The notes beneath the pieces were generated by a model that saw only the letters and a program-made list of their open reading frames with translations, was not told the origin of the DNA and did no database searches. The position numbers and the translations under genes are program-made. A stretch of DNA of 64,000 nucleotides from Comamonas halotolerans (GTDB lineage Bacteria > Pseudomonadota > Gammaproteobacteria > Burkholderiales > Burkholderiaceae_C). Positions within the stretch are counted from its first letter, which is position 1, and every line of letters begins with the position of its first letter. The stretch covers positions 62,001 to 126,000 of the forward strand of contig NZ_JASAUZ010000001.1 of the NCBI RefSeq assembly GCF_030162935.1, in the 5' to 3' direction. This document shows, piece by piece, positions 1 through 9,553 of this stretch.

Positions 1-1
1 G

Positions 2-1777
2 CGCAAGTTTGACGTTGTCATCGTTGGCGCTGGCGGCTCCGGTCTGCGCGCCGCTCTGGAATTGTCCCGCGCTGGTTTGAGCGTGGCCTCCCTGTCCAAG
101 GTTTTCCCTACACGCTCGCACACTGTGGCAGCGCAAGGTGGCGTTTCTGCCTCTTTGGGCAATATGTCGGACGACAACTGGCACTACCACTTCTACGACA
201 CCATCAAGGGCTCTGACTGGCTGGGTGACCAGGATGCCATCGAGTTCATGTGCCGCGAAGCTCCCAACGTCGTGATCGAGTTGGAACACTTTGGCATGCC
301 TTTTGACCGCAACCCTGATGGCACCATCTATCAGCGTCCTTTCGGCGGTCACACAGCCAACTACGGTGAAAAGCCTGTGCAACGCGCTTGCGCAGCCGCC
401 GACCGTACCGGCCACGCCATGCTGCACACGCTGTACCAGCAAAACGTGGCGTCCAAGACCAACTTCTTCGTGGAGTGGATGGCGCTGGACCTGATTCGCA
501 ACACCCAAGGCGATGTTGTCGGTGTAACCGCTCTGGAACTGGAAACTGGCGACCTGTACGAACTGCACGCCAAGGCAGTGCTGCTGGCCACTGGCGGCGC
601 TGGCCGTATCTTCCAGGCTTCGACCAATGCCTTCATCAACACCGGCGACGGTCTGGGCATGGCTGCACGTGCAGGCATTCCATTGCAAGACATGGAGTTC
701 TGGCAGTTCCACCCCACCGGCGTGGCCGGCGCGGGCGTGCTGCTCACCGAAGGCTGCCGCGGTGAAGGCGCTATTTTGCTCAACAGCGAAGGTGAACGCT
801 TCATGGAGCGCTACGCACCTACGCTGAAAGACCTGGCCCCCCGTGACTTCGTTTCACGCTCGATGGACCAGGAAATCAAGGAAGGTCGCGGCTGCGGTCC
901 CAACAAGGACTACATCCTGATGAAGCTGGACCACCTGGGTGCTGAAACTATCCGCAAACGTCTGCCTTCCGTGGAAGAAATTGGTCACAACTTCGCCAAC
1001 GTCGACATCACCAAGGAACCGATTCCTGTGGTGCCAACCATCCACTACCAGATGGGCGGTATCCCAACCAACATCAACGGTCAAGTGGTGACTTACGACG
1101 GCACACAGAACCGTGTTGTAAACGGTTTGTATGCTGTGGGCGAATGCTCTTGCGTATCGGTCCACGGTGCCAACCGCCTGGGTACCAACTCGCTGCTGGA
1201 CCTGCTGGTATTCGGCAAGTCAGCAGGCAAGCACATCGTGGAGTTCGTCAAGGGCTTTGGCGACCACCATGAAGTGCCTGCTGATGGCGCTGACCGCACA
1301 CTGGCACGCTTGAATCAGCTGGATGAGTCCAAGGACGGCATCTATGCCCAAGACATTGCAGGCGAAATCCGTACTTCGATGCAAACACACGCAGGCGTGT
1401 TCCGCACCCAAAAGAGCATGGACGAAGGTGTGCTCAAGGTCAACGCCATCCGCGACAAGGTCGGCGCTGTCACCTTGAAGGACAAGTCCAAGGTCTGGAA
1501 CACTGCCCGCATGGAAGCGCTGGAAGTGGACAACCTGATCGAAGTGGCTCAGGCCACCATGACTTCCGCAGCTGCACGCAAGGAATGCCGTGGCGCACAC
1601 ACTGTGTACGACTACGAGCACCCTGCCGATCACCCAGACTTCCCGCTGGGCCGCAACGACAAGGAATGGCTGAAGCACACCCTGTGGGATAGCGCCACCA
1701 ACAGCCTGTCGTACAAGCCTGTGAACCTCAAGCCCCTGACAGTGGACAGCGTGCCACCCAAGGTCCGCACGTTCTAA
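2..1777 (+). CDS. sdhA: Succinate dehydrogenase flavoprotein subunit (5' end outside window)
   Basis: This is the FAD subunit of complex II, which oxidises succinate to fumarate on the cytoplasmic face of the membrane. The reading frame is open from base 2, before any start codon, so the N-terminus lies upstream of the window. The visible sequence begins in the FAD-binding Rossmann motif (VIVGAGGSGLRAA). It continues with the SHTVAAQGG segment, whose His carries covalent FAD. The capping/catalytic part (GERFMERYAPTLKDLAPRD) and the HGANRLGTNSLLDLLVFG segment follow, with a full-length C-terminus. sdhB starts 30 bases downstream on the same strand, consistent with an sdhCDAB operon whose sdhCD are off-window. 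Identity is certain; only the start is missing. Confidence 0.97.
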   Translation, partial: RKFDVVIVGAGGSGLRAALELSRAGLSVASLSKVFPTRSHTVAAQGGVSASLGNMSDDNWHYHFYDTIKGSDWLGDQDAIEFMCREAPNVVIELEHFGMPFDRNPDGTIYQRPFGGHTANYGEKPVQRACAAADRTGHAMLHTLYQQNVASKTNFFVEWMALDLIRNTQGDVVGVTALELETGDLYELHAKAVLLATGGAGRIFQASTNAFINTGDGLGMAARAGIPLQDMEFWQFHPTGVAGAGVLLTEGCRGEGAILLNSEGERFMERYAPTLKDLAPRDFVSRSMDQEIKEGRGCGPNKDYILMKLDHLGAETIRKRLPSVEEIGHNFANVDITKEPIPVVPTIHYQMGGIPTNINGQVVTYDGTQNRVVNGLYAVGECSCVSVHGANRLGTNSLLDLLVFGKSAGKHIVEFVKGFGDHHEVPADGADRTLARLNQLDESKDGIYAQDIAGEIRTSMQTHAGVFRTQKSMDEGVLKVNAIRDKVGAVTLKDKSKVWNTARMEALEVDNLIEVAQATMTSAAARKECRGAHTVYDYEHPADHPDFPLGRNDKEWLKHTLWDSATNSLSYKPVNLKPLTVDSVPPKVRTF

Positions 1778-1807
1778 TCCAGCAGTAGCCCACGAGAGAA
1801 TTTCAAA

Positions 1808-2512
1808 ATGAAGCGTACTTTTAAGATTTACCGCTACGACCCCGATGTGGATGCCAAGCCTTACATGCAAACGGTTGAAGTCGAACTCGACGGCCACGAG
1901 CGCATGCTGCTGGACGCATTGGTGAAGCTCAAGGCCCAGGATCCTTCGATCTCTTTCCGTCGCTCCTGCCGCGAAGGTGTGTGTGGCTCCGATGCCATGA
2001 ACATCAACGGCAAGAACGGTCTGGCCTGTTTGACCAATATGAACACCTTGAAGGGCGACATCATCCTGAAGCCTCTGCCAGGTCTGCCAGTGATTCGCGA
2101 CTTGATCGTGGACATGACACAGTTCTTCAAGCAGTACCACTCCATCAAGCCTTACCTGCAAAGCGACATCTACGCCACTACCAACAAAGAGCGCCTGCAG
2201 TCTCCTGAAGAGCGTGAAGAGCTCAATGGCCTGTACGAGTGCATCTTGTGCGCCAGTTGCTCGACCAGCTGCCCATCGTTCTGGTGGAACCCCGACAAGT
2301 TCGTGGGTCCCGCAGGTCTGCTGCAGGCCTATCGCTTCATCGCGGACAGCCGCGACACCGCCACCGGTGAGCGTCTGGACAACCTGCAAGACCCCTATCG
2401 TCTATTCCGTTGCCACACCATCATGAACTGCGTGGACGTGTGCCCCAAGCACCTCAACCCCACCAAGGCAATTGGCAAGATCAAGGAACTGATGGTGCGT
2501 CGCGCCGTCTAA
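1808..2512 (+). CDS. sdhB: Succinate dehydrogenase iron-sulfur subunit
   Basis: The iron-sulfur subunit of complex II passes electrons from FAD to quinone. All three cluster-binding regions are visible. The N-terminal 2Fe-2S ferredoxin domain has CREGVCGSDAM and a later LAC. The 4Fe-4S motif is CILCASCSTSCP near residue 150. The 3Fe-4S motif is CHTIMNCVDVCPKHLNP near residue 205. The 234-residue length is normal for the family. A short purine-rich stretch (GAGAGAATTTCAAA) precedes the ATG. sdhE begins 4 bases after the stop, so sdhA, sdhB and sdhE are almost certainly cotranscribed. Confidence 0.98.
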   Translation: MKRTFKIYRYDPDVDAKPYMQTVEVELDGHERMLLDALVKLKAQDPSISFRRSCREGVCGSDAMNINGKNGLACLTNMNTLKGDIILKPLPGLPVIRDLIVDMTQFFKQYHSIKPYLQSDIYATTNKERLQSPEEREELNGLYECILCASCSTSCPSFWWNPDKFVGPAGLLQAYRFIADSRDTATGERLDNLQDPYRLFRCHTIMNCVDVCPKHLNPTKAIGKIKELMVRRAV

Positions 2513-2515
2513 CCC

Positions 2516-2791
2516 ATGAACGAGATGGACGCAATCCTCGAAGAACGGGAACGCGACTTGCTGCGGTGGCGAAGCCGCCGCGGCTTGGTCGAAAACGATC
2601 TCTACATCGAGAAGTTTTTCGCCAGCTATGGCAACCAATTGACGCGGAGACACGCAATTGGTTTGTCTGCCCTGATGGACTTGGCAGACAACGATCTGAT
2701 GGACCTTTTCCTGCGCCGCAAGGAGCCGGAAGGCGAATTGGACACTCCAGAAGTTAGAGAAGTGCTGCAAATGGTGCGCAAGCCTGTTTGA
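2516..2791 (+). CDS. sdhE: FAD assembly factor SdhE (YgfY/CptB family)
   Basis: This is a small soluble factor that promotes covalent flavinylation of SdhA. The 91-residue protein carries the family's RGxxE motif as RRGLVENDLYIEKFF near residues 23-37, followed by a helical acidic middle (LMDLADNDLMDLFL). Length and position directly after sdhB match the family. The stop of sdhB and this ATG are separated by only a few bases, which implies translational coupling. It lies between sdhB and gltA, the usual Burkholderiales arrangement. The function comes from the family, not from anything tested here. Confidence 0.93.
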   Translation: MNEMDAILEERERDLLRWRSRRGLVENDLYIEKFFASYGNQLTRRHAIGLSALMDLADNDLMDLFLRRKEPEGELDTPEVREVLQMVRKPV

Positions 2792-2857
2792 TTGCACGCA
2801 TTCAAAAAAAAGGCCTACCAGACAGGCTGGCAGGCCGATCAGAGAAGGAAGTTGGAA

Positions 2858-4168
2858 ATGAAACTCGCTGACAACAAAGCAACCCTTTCATTCAGCAACG
2901 GCGCCCCTAGCGTTGAGTTGCCGGTTTACCAAGGCAATATCGGCCCAGATGTCATCGACATTCGCAAGCTGTATGGCCAGTCGGGCATGTTCACGTATGA
3001 CCCAGGCTTCCTCTCTACGGCATCTTGCCAGTCTGCCATCACCTACATTGACGGTGACAAGGGTGAGTTGCTGTACCGCGGCTACCCCATCGAACAACTG
3101 GCCAAGAGCTGCAACTTCCTGGAAACTTGCTATCTGCTGCTGTACGGTGAACTGCCCAACGAAGCACAAAAGGCTGATTTCGAAAACCGCGTGACCCAGC
3201 ACACCATGGTCAACGAGCAAATGCAGTTCTTCCTGCGTGGTTTCCGCCGTGATGCTCACCCTATGGCCGTGCTGACTGGCCTGGTGGGCGGCATGTCGGC
3301 CTTCTACCATGACAGCACTGACATCAACAACCCCGAGCACCGCGAAATCGCTGCGATCCGTCTGATCGCGAAGATGCCTACTCTGGTGTCCATGGCCTAC
3401 AAGTACGGCATCGGCCAGCCTTACATGTATCCCAAGAACGATCTGTCGTATGCAGGTAACTTCATGCGCATGATGTTCGGCAATCCTTGCGAAGAGTACA
3501 AGGTCAATCCTGTGGTCGAAAAGGCTCTGGATCGCATCTTCATCCTCCACGCAGACCACGAGCAAAACGCTTCGACTTCGACCGTACGTCTGTGCGGCTC
3601 TTCGGGCACCAACCCCTTCGCAGCGATTTCCGCTGGTGTGGCCTGCCTGTGGGGCCCTGCCCACGGTGGCGCCAACGAAGCCTGCCTGAACATGCTGGAA
3701 GAAATCCAAGCCAACGGCGGCATCGCCAAGGTAGGCGAGTTCATGGAGAAAGCCAAAGACAAGACCAGCGGCGTCAAGCTGATGGGTTTTGGCCACCGCG
3801 TCTACAAGAACTACGATCCACGCGCCAAGCTCATGCAAGAAACTTGCAATGAAATCCTGGCAGAGCTGGGTCTGGAAAACGATCCATTGTTTGCTCTGGC
3901 CAAGCAAGTGGAAAAGATTGCACTGGAAGACGACTATTTCGTTCAGCGCAAGCTCTACCCCAATGTGGACTTCTACTCCGGCATCGTTCAACGCGCCATT
4001 GGCATCCCAGTAAACCTGTTCACCGGCATCTTCGCCCTGGCCCGTACCGTAGGCTGGATCGCTCAGCTGAACGAACAAATGGCTGACCCCGAATACAAGA
4101 TCGGTCGTCCACGCCAGCTGTTCACCGGTTCCGTGGCTCGTGACGTCAAGCCCATCAACCAGCGTTGA
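2858..4168 (+). CDS. gltA: Citrate synthase, type II
   Basis: Citrate synthase condenses acetyl-CoA and oxaloacetate, the first step of the TCA cycle. The protein has 436 residues, typical of the hexameric NADH-sensitive Gram-negative type. Visible catalytic segments are [24 protein letters not shown] (catalytic His), [14 protein letters not shown] (second His) and YPNVDFYSG (catalytic Asp). The frame is open upstream to 2792, but the ATG at 2858 is preceded by AGAAGGAAG and gives the normal N-terminus [10 protein letters not shown]. It follows sdhE after about 65 bases and is closed by a strong terminator, so it is the end of the sdh transcription unit. Confidence 0.97.
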   Translation: MKLADNKATLSFSNGAPSVELPVYQGNIGPDVIDIRKLYGQSGMFTYDPGFLSTASCQSAITYIDGDKGELLYRGYPIEQLAKSCNFLETCYLLLYGELPNEAQKADFENRVTQHTMVNEQMQFFLRGFRRDAHPMAVLTGLVGGMSAFYHDSTDINNPEHREIAAIRLIAKMPTLVSMAYKYGIGQPYMYPKNDLSYAGNFMRMMFGNPCEEYKVNPVVEKALDRIFILHADHEQNASTSTVRLCGSSGTNPFAAISAGVACLWGPAHGGANEACLNMLEEIQANGGIAKVGEFMEKAKDKTSGVKLMGFGHRVYKNYDPRAKLMQETCNEILAELGLENDPLFALAKQVEKIALEDDYFVQRKLYPNVDFYSGIVQRAIGIPVNLFTGIFALARTVGWIAQLNEQMADPEYKIGRPRQLFTGSVARDVKPINQR

Positions 4169-4206
4169 TCGAATAAGCCGCTTTACAGCAGCTTATCGCT
4201 AGTTCG

Positions 4207-4244
4207 AAAAAAGCCTGCAAGCTGCAAAGCTCGCAGGCTTTTTT
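4207..4244 (+). terminator. Rho-independent terminator after gltA
   Basis: A perfect inverted repeat, AAAAAAGCCTGC ... GCAGGCTTTTTT, encloses a 14-base spacer and ends in a T-run. It lies 38 bases after the gltA stop and closes the sdh-gltA operon. Confidence 0.92.
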
Positions 4245-4561
4245 AGTCCCCGGCCCACAGCCAAAGGGCAGCGAAATATGCTGCCATTGAATGGGCGCGG
4301 CACCCACAACAATCATTTCAGCCACGATCCACGCACTCCCCTTCCACAATCGAAACGCTATCTCCTATTTACTTATTCATAGACTTTTCAAAAAATCTCC
4401 ACAAACCTTAAGCTGCTCCGCTCGGAAAGCTGCGTTGCAGCAGCAATCCCGTGTTGCCCAAATCAATTGCAGCAGCTCGCAACACCACTTCAGCAGCAAC
4501 GCGCTAAAGTGCAGCATCTTGTTTCACCATCCACAGCCTGCAGGCTGCTCGTACAACCAAC
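4245..4561. other. Non-coding spacer between gltA and map
   Basis: This 317-base stretch holds no convincing gene; the open frames through it lack codon bias and recognisable residues. It contains several loosely repeated GCAGCA/CAGCAGC units around 4434-4515. It presumably carries the map promoter, although I cannot pick a clear -35/-10 pair. Confidence 0.5.
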
Positions 4562-5368
4562 ATGGCCAAACGCCCTCCTCGCCGCATTCCTCCCATCCAT
4601 GACGCTGCCAATATTGCAAAGTCCCGCGAGGCGGGCATGCTGGCCGCACGCGTGCTGGAAATGCTCACACCCCATGTGCAACCCGGTGTGAGCACAGAAC
4701 ATCTGGACAAGCTCTGCCATGATTTCATCGTCAACGAGCTCAAGTGCATTCCTGCCAATATTGGTTATTACGGCTACCCCAAAACCGTATGCACTTCCGT
4801 GAACCACGTGGTCTGTCACGGCATTCCTTCTTCCAAGGAAATTCTCAAGGACGGAGACATCGTGAACGTGGATGTGGCCTTGATCAAAGATGGCTGGTTT
4901 GGTGACACCTCACGCATGTACACCGCAGGCAATGTCTCAGCCAAAGCACAAAAGCTGATCGACACCACCTACGAAGCCATGGTGGCAGGTATTCGTGCAG
5001 TCAAACCAGGTGCAACCTTAGGTGACATCGGTCATGCGATTCAAACTGTCGCCCAGCGCGACGGCTTCTCGATCGTGAGAGATTACTGCGGGCACGGTAT
5101 TGGACAGACTTACCACGACGAGCCTCAGGTGCTGCACTACGGCTATCCCGGCCAAGGCATGAAATTGCATGAAGGAATGATCTTCACGATCGAGCCCATG
5201 CTCAACGCCGGCAAGCATGACACCAAGGAGCTGGACGATGGCTGGACGGTCATCACCAAAGACAAGTCGCTGTCAGCCCAATGGGAGCATATGGTGGTGG
5301 TGACTGCGGATGGCTATGAAGTTCTGACACCCTGGCCAGAAGGCACGGGCGCATACGCCAAGCCCTGA
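4562..5368 (+). CDS. map: Type I methionine aminopeptidase
   Basis: This dinuclear metalloprotease removes the initiator Met from nascent proteins. The five metal ligands of the pita-bread fold can be assigned. The two Asp are in VNVDVALIKDGWFGDTS (near residues 104-115), the His is in GHGIG, and the two Glu are in TIEPML and WEHMVVV. The 268-residue length is typical. The substrate-binding histidine segment YYGYPKTVCTSVNHVVCHG is also present. It starts at ATG 4562 and is followed after a few bases by an SMR transporter gene on the same strand. Confidence 0.96.
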   Translation: MAKRPPRRIPPIHDAANIAKSREAGMLAARVLEMLTPHVQPGVSTEHLDKLCHDFIVNELKCIPANIGYYGYPKTVCTSVNHVVCHGIPSSKEILKDGDIVNVDVALIKDGWFGDTSRMYTAGNVSAKAQKLIDTTYEAMVAGIRAVKPGATLGDIGHAIQTVAQRDGFSIVRDYCGHGIGQTYHDEPQVLHYGYPGQGMKLHEGMIFTIEPMLNAGKHDTKELDDGWTVITKDKSLSAQWEHMVVVTADGYEVLTPWPEGTGAYAKP

Positions 5369-5383
5369 TCAAGAAAGGTGCAT

Positions 5384-5719
5384 GTGAGCAGCAGCTACCT
5401 TTTTCTGGGCATCGCCATTGCGGCAGAGGTTGTGGCAACCTCTTTTTTGAAAAGCGCTGAAGGCTTCACTCGCCTGTGGCCCAGCGTGATCGTGGTCATT
5501 GGTTACGCCATCGCCTTTGTGTGCTTATCCCTGACCCTACGCACCATTCCCACTGGTGTGGCTTATGCCATCTGGTCTGGTGCAGGCATTGTGCTGGTAT
5601 CAGCGATTGCCTGGATCTTTATGGGGCAGAAGCTCGATGCGGCGGCATTGATCGGCATGGGTCTCATCATTGCTGGCGTGCTGGTCATCAACCTGTTTTC
5701 CAGGACTGCCGGGCATTGA
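5384..5719 (+). CDS. SMR-family small multidrug efflux protein (EmrE/QacE-like)
   Basis: This is a four-helix proton-coupled exporter of cationic compounds. The protein begins [27 protein letters not shown], which places the essential membrane Glu of the AEV motif at about residue 14, as in EmrE. Three further hydrophobic segments follow, ending near [22 protein letters not shown] at 5384 fits the family N-terminus and has AAGAAAGG five bases upstream. An in-frame GTG at 5378 would add two residues. It may be cotranscribed with map. The substrate is unknown. Confidence 0.88.
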   Translation: MSSSYLFLGIAIAAEVVATSFLKSAEGFTRLWPSVIVVIGYAIAFVCLSLTLRTIPTGVAYAIWSGAGIVLVSAIAWIFMGQKLDAAALIGMGLIIAGVLVINLFSRTAGH

Positions 5720-5733
5720 TTGCGGTCATGTGT

Positions 5734-5763
5734 AAAAAAGCGCCTCATAGGAAGCGCTTTTTT
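5734..5763. terminator. Bidirectional terminator between SMR gene and nitroreductase
   Basis: AAAAAAGCGC pairs with GCGCTTTTTT around a 10-base loop. It lies between two convergent genes and has A and T runs on either side, so it can serve both strands. Confidence 0.88.
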
Positions 5764-5780
5764 ATGGGCTCAACCCTTCT

Positions 5781-6440
5781 TCAGAAACCTTGCAGCTGCC
5801 CCCACTCCGCAAACTCTGCGCGGGTGGCACGCATGGTGTTGATAGGCGCTGTTTTATCTTCATAGCCCAATGCAATACCAAAGGTCACCAGATAGCCATC
5901 TGGCACCTTGATATGTTGCTTGACTACTGCGTCATAACGGCGCCAGAAACCCTGGGCACACGTGGCCAGCCCTTCTTCGGTGGCCCGCAGCATGAAAGAC
6001 TGCAGATAGATACCCAAATCAATCCATTGCACAGGGCCCATACGCTCTTCCGTGAACATGATGATGCCCACAGGTGCGCCAAAGAAAGTGGCGTTTTTGG
6101 CCAGCTGCTTCAAACGGCCGGCTTTGTCTTCACGCGGCACACCAATGCTTTTGTACAGATCCTCACCATTGGCAAAACGGCGTGTACGGTAAGGCTCCCA
6201 GAGGTTTGGAGGATAGGACAGATGCGCCGGTTTCTCTTCCCCTGGTGTCTTTGCCACATCGTTCAACATTGCCTGCAGTGCGTCTCCCGTAATGGCTGCT
6301 ACGCGCCATGGCTGCATATTGCCACCGGAAGCCGCCAATGCGGCATCCTGCATCAGTTGCTGCACCAAATCAGCGGAAGGCACTTGAGAGGTAAACGCGC
6401 GCACAGAACGGCGCTCACGCAAGGCTTGGGACACATCCAT
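5781..6440 (-). CDS. Nitroreductase family FMN oxidoreductase
   Basis: The protein is a flavin-dependent NAD(P)H oxidoreductase of the nitroreductase superfamily. It opens with the FMN-binding signature ERRSVRAFTSQ (near residue 10) and SGGNMQPWRV (near residue 40). A later MLRATEEGLATCAQGFWRR segment contacts the cofactor in this fold. The frame runs upstream to 6599, but ATG 6440 gives the canonical start MDVSQALRERRSVR and has AGGAAG at good spacing. The length is then 219 residues, normal for the family. The physiological substrate cannot be inferred. Confidence 0.88.
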   Translation of the reverse strand: MDVSQALRERRSVRAFTSQVPSADLVQQLMQDAALAASGGNMQPWRVAAITGDALQAMLNDVAKTPGEEKPAHLSYPPNLWEPYRTRRFANGEDLYKSIGVPREDKAGRLKQLAKNATFFGAPVGIIMFTEERMGPVQWIDLGIYLQSFMLRATEEGLATCAQGFWRRYDAVVKQHIKVPDGYLVTFGIALGYEDKTAPINTMRATRAEFAEWGQLQGF

Positions 6441-6551
6441 GAAAATTCTTCCTGTCTCTATCGTGTGGGTGGACAAAATAAGATCCCTCAAGCGTACAAG
6501 ATCAGCAGCCATTAACGCGCTACATTGGTGACTTCCCAAGAATTTGCTCCG

Positions 6552-6579
6552 CAAAAAAGAAAGAGGCCTTGATGGCCTC
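6552..6579 (-). terminator. Terminator after cysE
   Basis: Read on the minus strand, GAGGCC-ATCAA-GGCCTC forms a compact hairpin followed by TTTCTTTTTT. It lies directly downstream of the cysE stop and ahead of the nitroreductase gene. Confidence 0.75.
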
Positions 6580-6607
6580 ATAAGTTTCGTTTTTTGCATT
6601 ACAGGGG

Positions 6608-7489
6608 TTATTTCCCCAAAATTTGGTCGATTTTTTCTTTCTCAAAATGCCCCCCACGCTCGCTCTCGCAGGGCACACAATCTGCCTGAAGTTGCGCGGA
6701 GAGTTTCTCCACCGCAGCCCATAGCATTTGTAGTTGTTGCTCGTGGGTCGCGGCCCCTTCTGCCAAGCCTTTCATCGCCTGACTGATTGGGTCATCTTCC
6801 GTCACGCCATATGCAGTAAAGCCCTTGGCTTGATCGACACAAGGATCTACAGGCTTTGCAGCAGCCGATGCTGCCACTGCAGCTGCATTGGCCGCCTCCA
6901 GAGAACGAGCGGTGCCTGCTGGCGCAGTTGAAGACTGACCTGCCAGATCGGTTACGTCTGCGCTCTCCCCCTTTTTGGAGGGAATGATGCGCGCCGGAAT
7001 CCCGACCGCCGTCGCGCCAGCTGGCACGGGCTTGATAACCACCGCGTTGGAGCCAATCTTGGCATCGTCTCCAACCTCAAAACCACCGAGCACTTTGGCA
7101 CCTGCCGACACCACCACGTTCTTGCCCAAGGTGGGGTGACGCTTGGCTCCTTTGTATAGAGACGTGCCGCCCAAAGTGACCCCGTGGTAGATCGTGCAGC
7201 CATCGCCCACAACCGCGGTCTCGCCAATCACCACGCCCATGCCATGGTCGATAAACACACGTTCGCCAATCGTGGCACCGGGGTGAATCTCAATACCTGT
7301 CAGCCAACGTCCGATGTGAGAAGTAAAGCGCCCCAGCCACTTGAGATTGTGTGTCCAGCACCAATGCGCAGGAATATGCCACCAGATTGCATGCAGCCCG
7401 GGGTAACAGGTAATGACCTCCCAGGTGCTACGCGCCGCAGGGTCGCGGTCAAGAATGCACTGGATGTCAGAACGCAGTCGGGAAAGCAT
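6608..7489 (-). CDS. cysE: Serine O-acetyltransferase with C-terminal extension
   Basis: CysE acetylates L-serine with acetyl-CoA to feed cysteine synthesis. The left-handed beta-helix hexapeptide domain is clear: [45 protein letters not shown] and [17 protein letters not shown]. It includes the catalytic His of the DHG motif. The N-terminal helical domain is short, as in the EpsC-like subtype. After about residue 165 comes an Ala-rich linker, then a charged C-terminal region, which makes 293 residues in all. ATG 7489 is preferred over TTG 7492. Confidence 0.92.
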   Translation of the reverse strand: MLSRLRSDIQCILDRDPAARSTWEVITCYPGLHAIWWHIPAHWCWTHNLKWLGRFTSHIGRWLTGIEIHPGATIGERVFIDHGMGVVIGETAVVGDGCTIYHGVTLGGTSLYKGAKRHPTLGKNVVVSAGAKVLGGFEVGDDAKIGSNAVVIKPVPAGATAVGIPARIIPSKKGESADVTDLAGQSSTAPAGTARSLEAANAAAVAASAAAKPVDPCVDQAKGFTAYGVTEDDPISQAMKGLAEGAATHEQQLQMLWAAVEKLSAQLQADCVPCESERGGHFEKEKIDQILGK

Positions 7490-7527
7490 CAATGAGCCAT
7501 TACTTGTTATATGAAGGGCTGCACAGT

Positions 7528-8322
7528 TTAGTGCTTTGCTGGGGTACTTTGCAGCATCGCTTTCGCAACACCGCGCAGGATGTGGATTTCCTCTTGCGTC
7601 AATTGCGCTCGGTTAAACATCTGGTTCAAGCGGGGCATCAGTTTCTTCGGCGCTGCCGGATCCAGGAAACCAAGGTGCGCCAGCGCCTGCTCCCAATGCC
7701 CCAGCATGCCTGCTACCTGCTGCATGTCGGCCCGCTCGGGACGGGGCGTGTGCTCCACCACTGGGAAGCCGCCGAGCGCCTGGCGCCACTCATAAGCGAT
7801 CAGTTGAATCGCAGCGCCCAGATTGAGTGAGCCGAATTGAGGATTCGAAGGAATCGACAAGGCCACGTCACAGCGGTACACATCTTCATTGGCCATGCCA
7901 AAGCGCTCGCAACCAAACATCAGGCCGATGCCACGCTCTCCATGCACACTGTCGGTATCTGGCTGGGCATCAACTCCATCCTCCACAAGCGCAGGCCTGG
8001 TTTTCAGCATCCCTTGCATGAGCATTTCAAAATGCTGACGCGGTGCACGTGTGGGAGGACCAAAGTCGCGTGGCGTCATCGCCGTGGCACACAGATGCGT
8101 CAGCCCGTCAACCGCTTCGTCCAGTGTTTCCACAATACGGGCATTATTCAACACATCCAGCGCCCCACTGGCACGTTGAATGGTTTCTTCCTTGCGCAAC
8201 ACATTGGGCCAGCGCGGACGCACCAGCACCAAGTCATCAAAGCCCATGGTTTTCATGGCGCGGGCAGCAGCACCCACGTTGCCAGCATGGCTGGTCTCAA
8301 TCAGGATAAAACGGGTTTTCAT
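7528..8322 (-). CDS. trmJ: tRNA (cytidine/uridine-2'-O-)-methyltransferase TrmJ
   Basis: TrmJ is a SPOUT-family enzyme that methylates the ribose of position 32 in tRNAs. The N-terminus [26 protein letters not shown] is the signature of the family. The knot-forming SAM-binding part follows later ([20 protein letters not shown] and [24 protein letters not shown]). The C-terminal helical extension is also family-typical. The frame extends to 8370, but ATG 8322 gives the expected start and a length of 264 residues. The gene is divergent from suhB, a conserved pairing in betaproteobacteria. Confidence 0.92.
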   Translation of the reverse strand: MKTRFILIETSHAGNVGAAARAMKTMGFDDLVLVRPRWPNVLRKEETIQRASGALDVLNNARIVETLDEAVDGLTHLCATAMTPRDFGPPTRAPRQHFEMLMQGMLKTRPALVEDGVDAQPDTDSVHGERGIGLMFGCERFGMANEDVYRCDVALSIPSNPQFGSLNLGAAIQLIAYEWRQALGGFPVVEHTPRPERADMQQVAGMLGHWEQALAHLGFLDPAAPKKLMPRLNQMFNRAQLTQEEIHILRGVAKAMLQSTPAKH

Positions 8323-8524
8323 TCGAACATTTGGCCCACATTGCAGATGCAGGCAGCAGAAATCGGTCAAGCCGGTTAGAATTTGCGCCCTATTGTCGCT
8401 GTCCGCATCGCCGGACGTGCGTGAACCCGTTCATCATCCGCGTTCAGCGGTGCACCATCCCAGGTTGTGTGAGTAAAGAATTGAAATTTGGGGATGGCCT
8501 GCGCTGGCGCCTACTGCACAATTT

Positions 8525-9415
8525 ATGTCGTCTTCCTCCCTGCACCCCATGCTCAACGTGGCCATCAAGGCTGCACGCGCCGCTGGCGCCATCATCAACC
8601 GCGCTGCTTTGGACGTTGAGTCGGTCCGCGTAGCCCAAAAGCAAGTCAATGACTTCGTCACCGAAGTGGACCAGGCTGCCGAGCGCACCATCATTGAAAC
8701 CCTACTGGGCGCTTACCCAGACCACGGCATTCTGGGTGAGGAAAGCGGCAACGAGTTTGGCAACAAGAACTCGGATTACGTCTGGATCATCGATCCCCTG
8801 GACGGCACCACCAACTTTATCCACGGCTTCCCAGTTTACTGCGTCAGCATTGCGCTGGCCGTCAAGGGCAAAATCGAACACGCCGTGGTCTATGATCCCA
8901 GCCGAAACGACCTGTTCACAGCCACCCGTGGCCGTGGCGCATTCTTGAACGAGCGCCGCATCCGCGTGTCCAAGCGCAGCCAGCTCAAGGACTGCCTGAT
9001 CTCCACCGGTTTCCCCTTCCGCCCTGGTGACAATCTGCGTGCCTATATGCGCATGTTCGCCGAGGTGACCCAGCGCACTGCTGGCCTGCGTCGCCCCGGT
9101 GCCGCAGCGCTGGATCTGGCCTATGTGGCAGCTGGCTTTACCGACGGCTTCTTTGAAACAGGCTTGCAAATCTGGGACGTGGCTGCTGGCAGCCTGATCG
9201 TTACCGAGGCAGGCGGCTTGGTGGGCAACTTCACCGGCGAAGCTGACTTCCTGGAGCAAGGCGAATGCCTGGCAGGCAATCCCCGCGCCTATGGCCAACT
9301 GGTGGGCATTCTGGGCAAGTACAGCAAGTTCGCAGGCGTCGAGGACAAACTGGGCGTGGACGCTGGCATTGCCGCTGACAAAAAAGCTGAGGACGAAGCT
9401 GAAAGCAACGACTAA
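8525..9415 (+). CDS. suhB: Inositol-1-monophosphatase SuhB
   Basis: SuhB is a Mg-dependent inositol monophosphatase-fold protein. In Escherichia coli it also acts in rRNA antitermination. The N-terminus [21 protein letters not shown] matches SuhB closely. The metal-binding motifs are GEESGNE near residue 75, [14 protein letters not shown] near residue 93 and [15 protein letters not shown] near residue 220. The C-terminus carries an additional charged Lys/Glu/Asp tail, giving 296 residues. A terminator follows closely. Confidence 0.95.
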   Translation: MSSSSLHPMLNVAIKAARAAGAIINRAALDVESVRVAQKQVNDFVTEVDQAAERTIIETLLGAYPDHGILGEESGNEFGNKNSDYVWIIDPLDGTTNFIHGFPVYCVSIALAVKGKIEHAVVYDPSRNDLFTATRGRGAFLNERRIRVSKRSQLKDCLISTGFPFRPGDNLRAYMRMFAEVTQRTAGLRRPGAAALDLAYVAAGFTDGFFETGLQIWDVAAGSLIVTEAGGLVGNFTGEADFLEQGECLAGNPRAYGQLVGILGKYSKFAGVEDKLGVDAGIAADKKAEDEAESND

Positions 9416-9433
9416 GTTGTAGCTCGATTTCCC

Positions 9434-9468
9434 AAAACCGCAAGGCCTACGCGCTTGCGGTTTTTTTT
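9434..9468 (+). terminator. Terminator after suhB
   Basis: AAAACCGCAAG and CTTGCGGTTTT form an 11-bp stem with a T8 tail, 18 bases after the suhB stop. Confidence 0.92.
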
Positions 9469-9553
9469 ACGCCTGCTTCAAGCAGCCTCTTGCCTATGGA
9501 CAAGGCCGAGCAACTGCGCCACCATGAATACATGTTGTGAGCAGGAGATCGCG

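Noticed and set aside
1220..4078. Long minus-strand open frames opposite sdhAB and gltA (up to about 390 codons)
   Set aside because: They lie antisense to genes of certain identity, and their translations show no family residues. They are shadows of strong codon bias.
4434..4515. GCAGCA-rich stretch as a tandem repeat or CRISPR-like array
   Set aside because: The units are short, irregular and without spacers of constant length.
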